Assembly: GCF_001939115.1 (NCBI RefSeq)
Contig: NZ_MQTZ01000048.1
Location: forward strand, 138 to 64,137
Origin: Leptolyngbya sp. 'hensonii'
GTDB taxonomy: Bacteria; Cyanobacteriota; Cyanobacteriia; GCF-001939115
DNA length: 64,000 nucleotides
Direction of reading: 5' to 3'
Below, in pieces: positions 61,442 through 64,000 of this stretch. The notes below the pieces were generated by a model that had not been told where the DNA came from, did not search any database, and saw only the letters and a program-made list of their open reading frames with translations. Each line of letters begins with the position of its first letter. Positions within the stretch are counted from its first letter, which is position 1. The translations under genes and the position numbers were made by a program.

Positions 61442-64000
61442 ATGACATCTGAGTTGAATGTACAAGAACTAACTTGCAGCCACTTCCATGTATCTGAGTG
61501 CACTCAAGCTTGTCCGCGCTATAATCTTTTGCCAGATTTGCTGACAGAAATCTTTCCATTTCATATTGCATTTAACCGCAATCATGAGATTGTTCAGGTG
61601 GGGAAAGTGATTCAACAACTGTATCCCAATCTGCAGATTGGTAGTCAGCTTGAGCAACATTTCCGCATCGATCGACCCAAGATTCCATTAAGTTTTGACC
61701 GCATCAGTCAGCAATCTGGAGCCTTATTTCTCCTGGAATCTCTGCACAACCGCATGAAGCTCAAGGGACAGATGATGTACATTCAATGTCCTGAAGTCAT
61801 GTTATTTCTCTGCTCTCCCTGGGTTACTGATCTGGCTTCTCTAAAAGCTTTTGGACTTTCACTGAATCAGTTCGCCATCCATGACCCAGTAGTTGATTTT
61901 CTTTTCCTGCTACAAGCACAAAATACTGCTTTATCAGATGCCAAAAAATTGACTGATCAGCTCACAGAACAACGAACTGAGCTACGCAAGACTAATCAGA
62001 GACTAGCAGCGCTCTACACTGTTACCCATATTCTGACAGAATCTGCCACCTTTAATGAAGCCATGGTACAACTTCTGGAAGCCCTTTGCATGGCTCTGGA
62101 TTGGCAGGTCGGTGTTTTATGGATGGTGGATCAACAGTCCAATGTCTTGAAGTGTCAGGAAGTCTGGACTACCCTGCCGGAATTCTTTGCCGAGTTCGAG
62201 ACCCTGAATCGGGTGTTGACCTTTGCCCCTGGCACCGGGTTACCTGGGCAGGTGTGGGAAGAGCGCAAGACTGCCTGGATTGAAGACATCAGTTCTGACC
62301 CGAACTCTCCTCGCCGATTACATGCCGTTCACAAAAGACTCCAGGGCGTTTTTGCTTTGCCCATTCAGGATGGGTCTGAGTTAATTGGAGTGCTGGAATT
62401 TTTTAGCCATAAGCCCTGTCAGCCTGATGATAGTTTATTAGAAATGATGACTGACATCAGTATTAAAATTGGTCAGTTTGCCCAGCGAAAAATTATTGAA
62501 ACAGCATTAATTAAACAAACAGAAATTTCAGAAAGCTTAAAATCAATTCTGGATAGCATGGGCGACGCCGTGATTGTGGCCGATGAACAGAAAAACTTTT
62601 TGGTCTTTAATCCGGCAGCGGAGCGCATGTTTAAAACTCAGCCCCACAATCTGACCCACAATCAGTGGTTGCAACAGGTCGAGCTTTATCAGGACGACCA
62701 TATAATTCCGTTTCACCCCGAAGATTTGCCCTTAGATCGGTCCATTCGGGGGGAAGAAGTGAATGATGTTGAAATGCTCGTCTGCCAACCCCATGCCCCC
62801 GACGGGATCTGGATTACAGTCACAGGTCGGCCCATCAAAGATAAAGATGGGGTAGTCAAAGGAGGGGTTGTGGTCTGTCGAGACATCACGGAACGCAAAC
62901 GGGTCGAAAAGCAACTATTGTATGATGCGTTCCATGATGGATTAACCGGTTTGGCCAACCGGGTTCTGTTTATGGAACGCTTGCAGCACGCCAGTGCCAT
63001 GGCCAAAAGGAATAAAACCTATCTGTTTGCGGTGCTGTTTCTTGATCTGGATCGCTTTAAGGTGATCAACGATAGCCTTGGTCACATGGTGGGCGATCAG
63101 TTGCTGATTGCCATTGCCCGCAGGCTGGAAGGCTGTCTCCGTGAAGGGGATACCATTTCCCGCTTGGGTGGAGATGAGTTTGCTATCCTGCTCGAAGGCA
63201 TCAAGAACAGTGACTATGCCACTCAAGTTGCGGAACGAGTGCAAAGGGAACTCATGAAGCCGTTTATGATTAACGGGAATGAAATCTTTGCCAGCACTAG
63301 CATTGGGATTGCGTTCAGCACGAATGAGTATGGGCAACCGGAAGATCTACTCCGGGATGCAGATACGGCCATGTATCACGCCAAAAATATGGGTAAGGCT
63401 CGATACCAGATTTTTGATTCCGCTATGCACCTCCGAGCAGTGAAACTGTTGCAGTTGGAAACGGATCTGCGACGGGCGATCGAGCGTCAGGAGTTTGAGG
63501 TTTATTACCAGTCTATAGTGTCGCTGAAAACCCAGAAGATCACAGGCTTTGAAGCCCTGGTCCGCTGGAAACATCCCGAGCGAGGGTTCATTTCTCCCGT
63601 TGAATTCATCCCGATCGCAGAAGAGACCGGCTTAATTCTTCCCCTGGGTTCCTGGGTTCTTCAGGAAGCCTGCCAGCAGATGCGTCGCTGGCAACAGGAA
63701 TTTCCCAATACCTTCGGTTTAACGATCAGTGTCAACATCTCTGGGAAACAATTTTTCCAGGAGGATTTCACCGCTCAAATTCAGCACATCCTCAAGGAGA
63801 CCGGGCTTAATCCCCGCTGTCTCAAGTTGGAAATTACCGAAAGTATCTTTATGGACAATGTGCCCTCGACAACAGCCACATTGTTGGATCTGCAAGCTTT
63901 AGGGATTCAGCTTTCCATGGATGACTTTGGGACAGGGTATTCCTCTTTAAGCTACCTGAATCGATTCCCGATCGACACCCTGAAGATCGATCGCTCCTTC
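61442..64000 (+). CDS. HNOBA-GAF-PAS-GGDEF-EAL c-di-GMP protein, C-terminus cut by window edge
   Basis: 853 codons are visible. The N-terminal 160 residues match the HNOBA (haem NO-binding associated) domain: FPFHIAFNRNHEIVQVG, then LKGQMMYI, FLCSPWVTDLASL and HDPVVDFLFLLQAQNTALSDAKKL leading into a coiled coil. A GAF (about 200-340), a PAS (about 360-480), a GGDEF (active GGDEF near 574 with an RxxD inhibitory site five residues before it) and an EAL domain (EALVRW near 703, continuing DDFGTGYSS) follow. HNOBA proteins normally pair with an H-NOX haem sensor of NO or O2; none is in the window. AAGGG before ATG 61442 supports the start. Confidence 0.87.
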   Translation, partial: MTSELNVQELTCSHFHVSECTQACPRYNLLPDLLTEIFPFHIAFNRNHEIVQVGKVIQQLYPNLQIGSQLEQHFRIDRPKIPLSFDRISQQSGALFLLESLHNRMKLKGQMMYIQCPEVMLFLCSPWVTDLASLKAFGLSLNQFAIHDPVVDFLFLLQAQNTALSDAKKLTDQLTEQRTELRKTNQRLAALYTVTHILTESATFNEAMVQLLEALCMALDWQVGVLWMVDQQSNVLKCQEVWTTLPEFFAEFETLNRVLTFAPGTGLPGQVWEERKTAWIEDISSDPNSPRRLHAVHKRLQGVFALPIQDGSELIGVLEFFSHKPCQPDDSLLEMMTDISIKIGQFAQRKIIETALIKQTEISESLKSILDSMGDAVIVADEQKNFLVFNPAAERMFKTQPHNLTHNQWLQQVELYQDDHIIPFHPEDLPLDRSIRGEEVNDVEMLVCQPHAPDGIWITVTGRPIKDKDGVVKGGVVVCRDITERKRVEKQLLYDAFHDGLTGLANRVLFMERLQHASAMAKRNKTYLFAVLFLDLDRFKVINDSLGHMVGDQLLIAIARRLEGCLREGDTISRLGGDEFAILLEGIKNSDYATQVAERVQRELMKPFMINGNEIFASTSIGIAFSTNEYGQPEDLLRDADTAMYHAKNMGKARYQIFDSAMHLRAVKLLQLETDLRRAIERQEFEVYYQSIVSLKTQKITGFEALVRWKHPERGFISPVEFIPIAEETGLILPLGSWVLQEACQQMRRWQQEFPNTFGLTISVNISGKQFFQEDFTAQIQHILKETGLNPRCLKLEITESIFMDNVPSTTATLLDLQALGIQLSMDDFGTGYSSLSYLNRFPIDTLKIDRSF

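Noticed and set aside
61344-61660. Minus-strand frames over the HNOBA region
   Set aside because: They are antisense to a recognisable HNOBA coding sequence.
1-64000. CRISPR array or tRNA genes
   Set aside because: I looked for regularly spaced direct repeats and cloverleaf sequences in all gaps and found only the 15-bp tandem repeat, which has no spacers.

Overview
The window is cyanobacterial chromosome. It carries chlorophyll synthase (ChlG), the cytochrome b6f subunit PetP, the NDH-1 assembly factor CRR6, a Ycf20 protein, ferredoxin-type glutamate synthase, plant-like glycerate kinase for photorespiration, the cyanobacterial PanC-Cmk fusion, a cyanobacterial-type Hfq beside dapF, a BioU-like biotin enzyme and exosortase O with its partner. 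The octamer GCGATCGC (HIP1), typical of cyanobacterial genomes, recurs throughout. The genus cannot be fixed from this; a filamentous Leptolyngbya-like organism is only a guess. I see no rRNA or tRNA gene, no CRISPR array, no complete insertion sequence and no prophage. Two genes are cut by the window edges: a class A penicillin-binding protein at the left and a c-di-GMP turnover protein at the right.

1-7.8 kb: a PBP1A-like enzyme, then the leftward run petP > get3d-like ATPase > chlG, a DUF4333-type lipoprotein-like protein, and a rightward oxidoreductase/glycosyltransferase-like pair. 7.8-14.8 kb: a leftward run of a type IIA topoisomerase A subunit, an AI-2E-type transporter and a GH15/phosphorylase-kinase-like protein. 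14.8-23 kb: a response regulator behind a six-copy 15-bp tandem repeat, MgtE, a 40-residue membrane protein, a beta-CASP metallohydrolase, a creatininase-family protein, CRR6, a PerR-like Fur protein and Ndk. 23-28 kb: exosortase O, its membrane partner with a PEP-CTERM tail, and an SH3 protein in one leftward unit. 28-35 kb: CoaE, glycerate kinase, Ycf20, an Asp/Asn hydroxylase-like protein, a C39 peptidase with three internal repeats, DapF and Hfq.

35-43 kb: a CHRD protein, a BcsA-like glycan synthase with PilZ domain, a miniature inverted-repeat element, DUF4079, an A-type Fe-S carrier, a cupin and a phosphodiester glycosidase. 43-54.5 kb: glutamate synthase with a structured leader, a PEP-CTERM protein, PanC-Cmk, two adjacent nuclease-fold proteins of different families, BioU, a methyltransferase, an RlpA-like protein and a second copy of the miniature element. 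54.5-64 kb: a 1127-residue hybrid kinase with a cyanobacteriochrome-like GAF domain; a compact three-gene cassette (Fe/2OG oxygenase-like, SAM methyltransferase, haem-oxygenase-like diiron oxidase) that looks like a small biosynthetic pathway; and an HNOBA-GAF-PAS-GGDEF-EAL protein.

The strongest candidate for something undescribed is the 58.3-60.8 kb oxygenase/methyltransferase/diiron-oxidase cassette. All assignments come from reading motifs; no database search was run.
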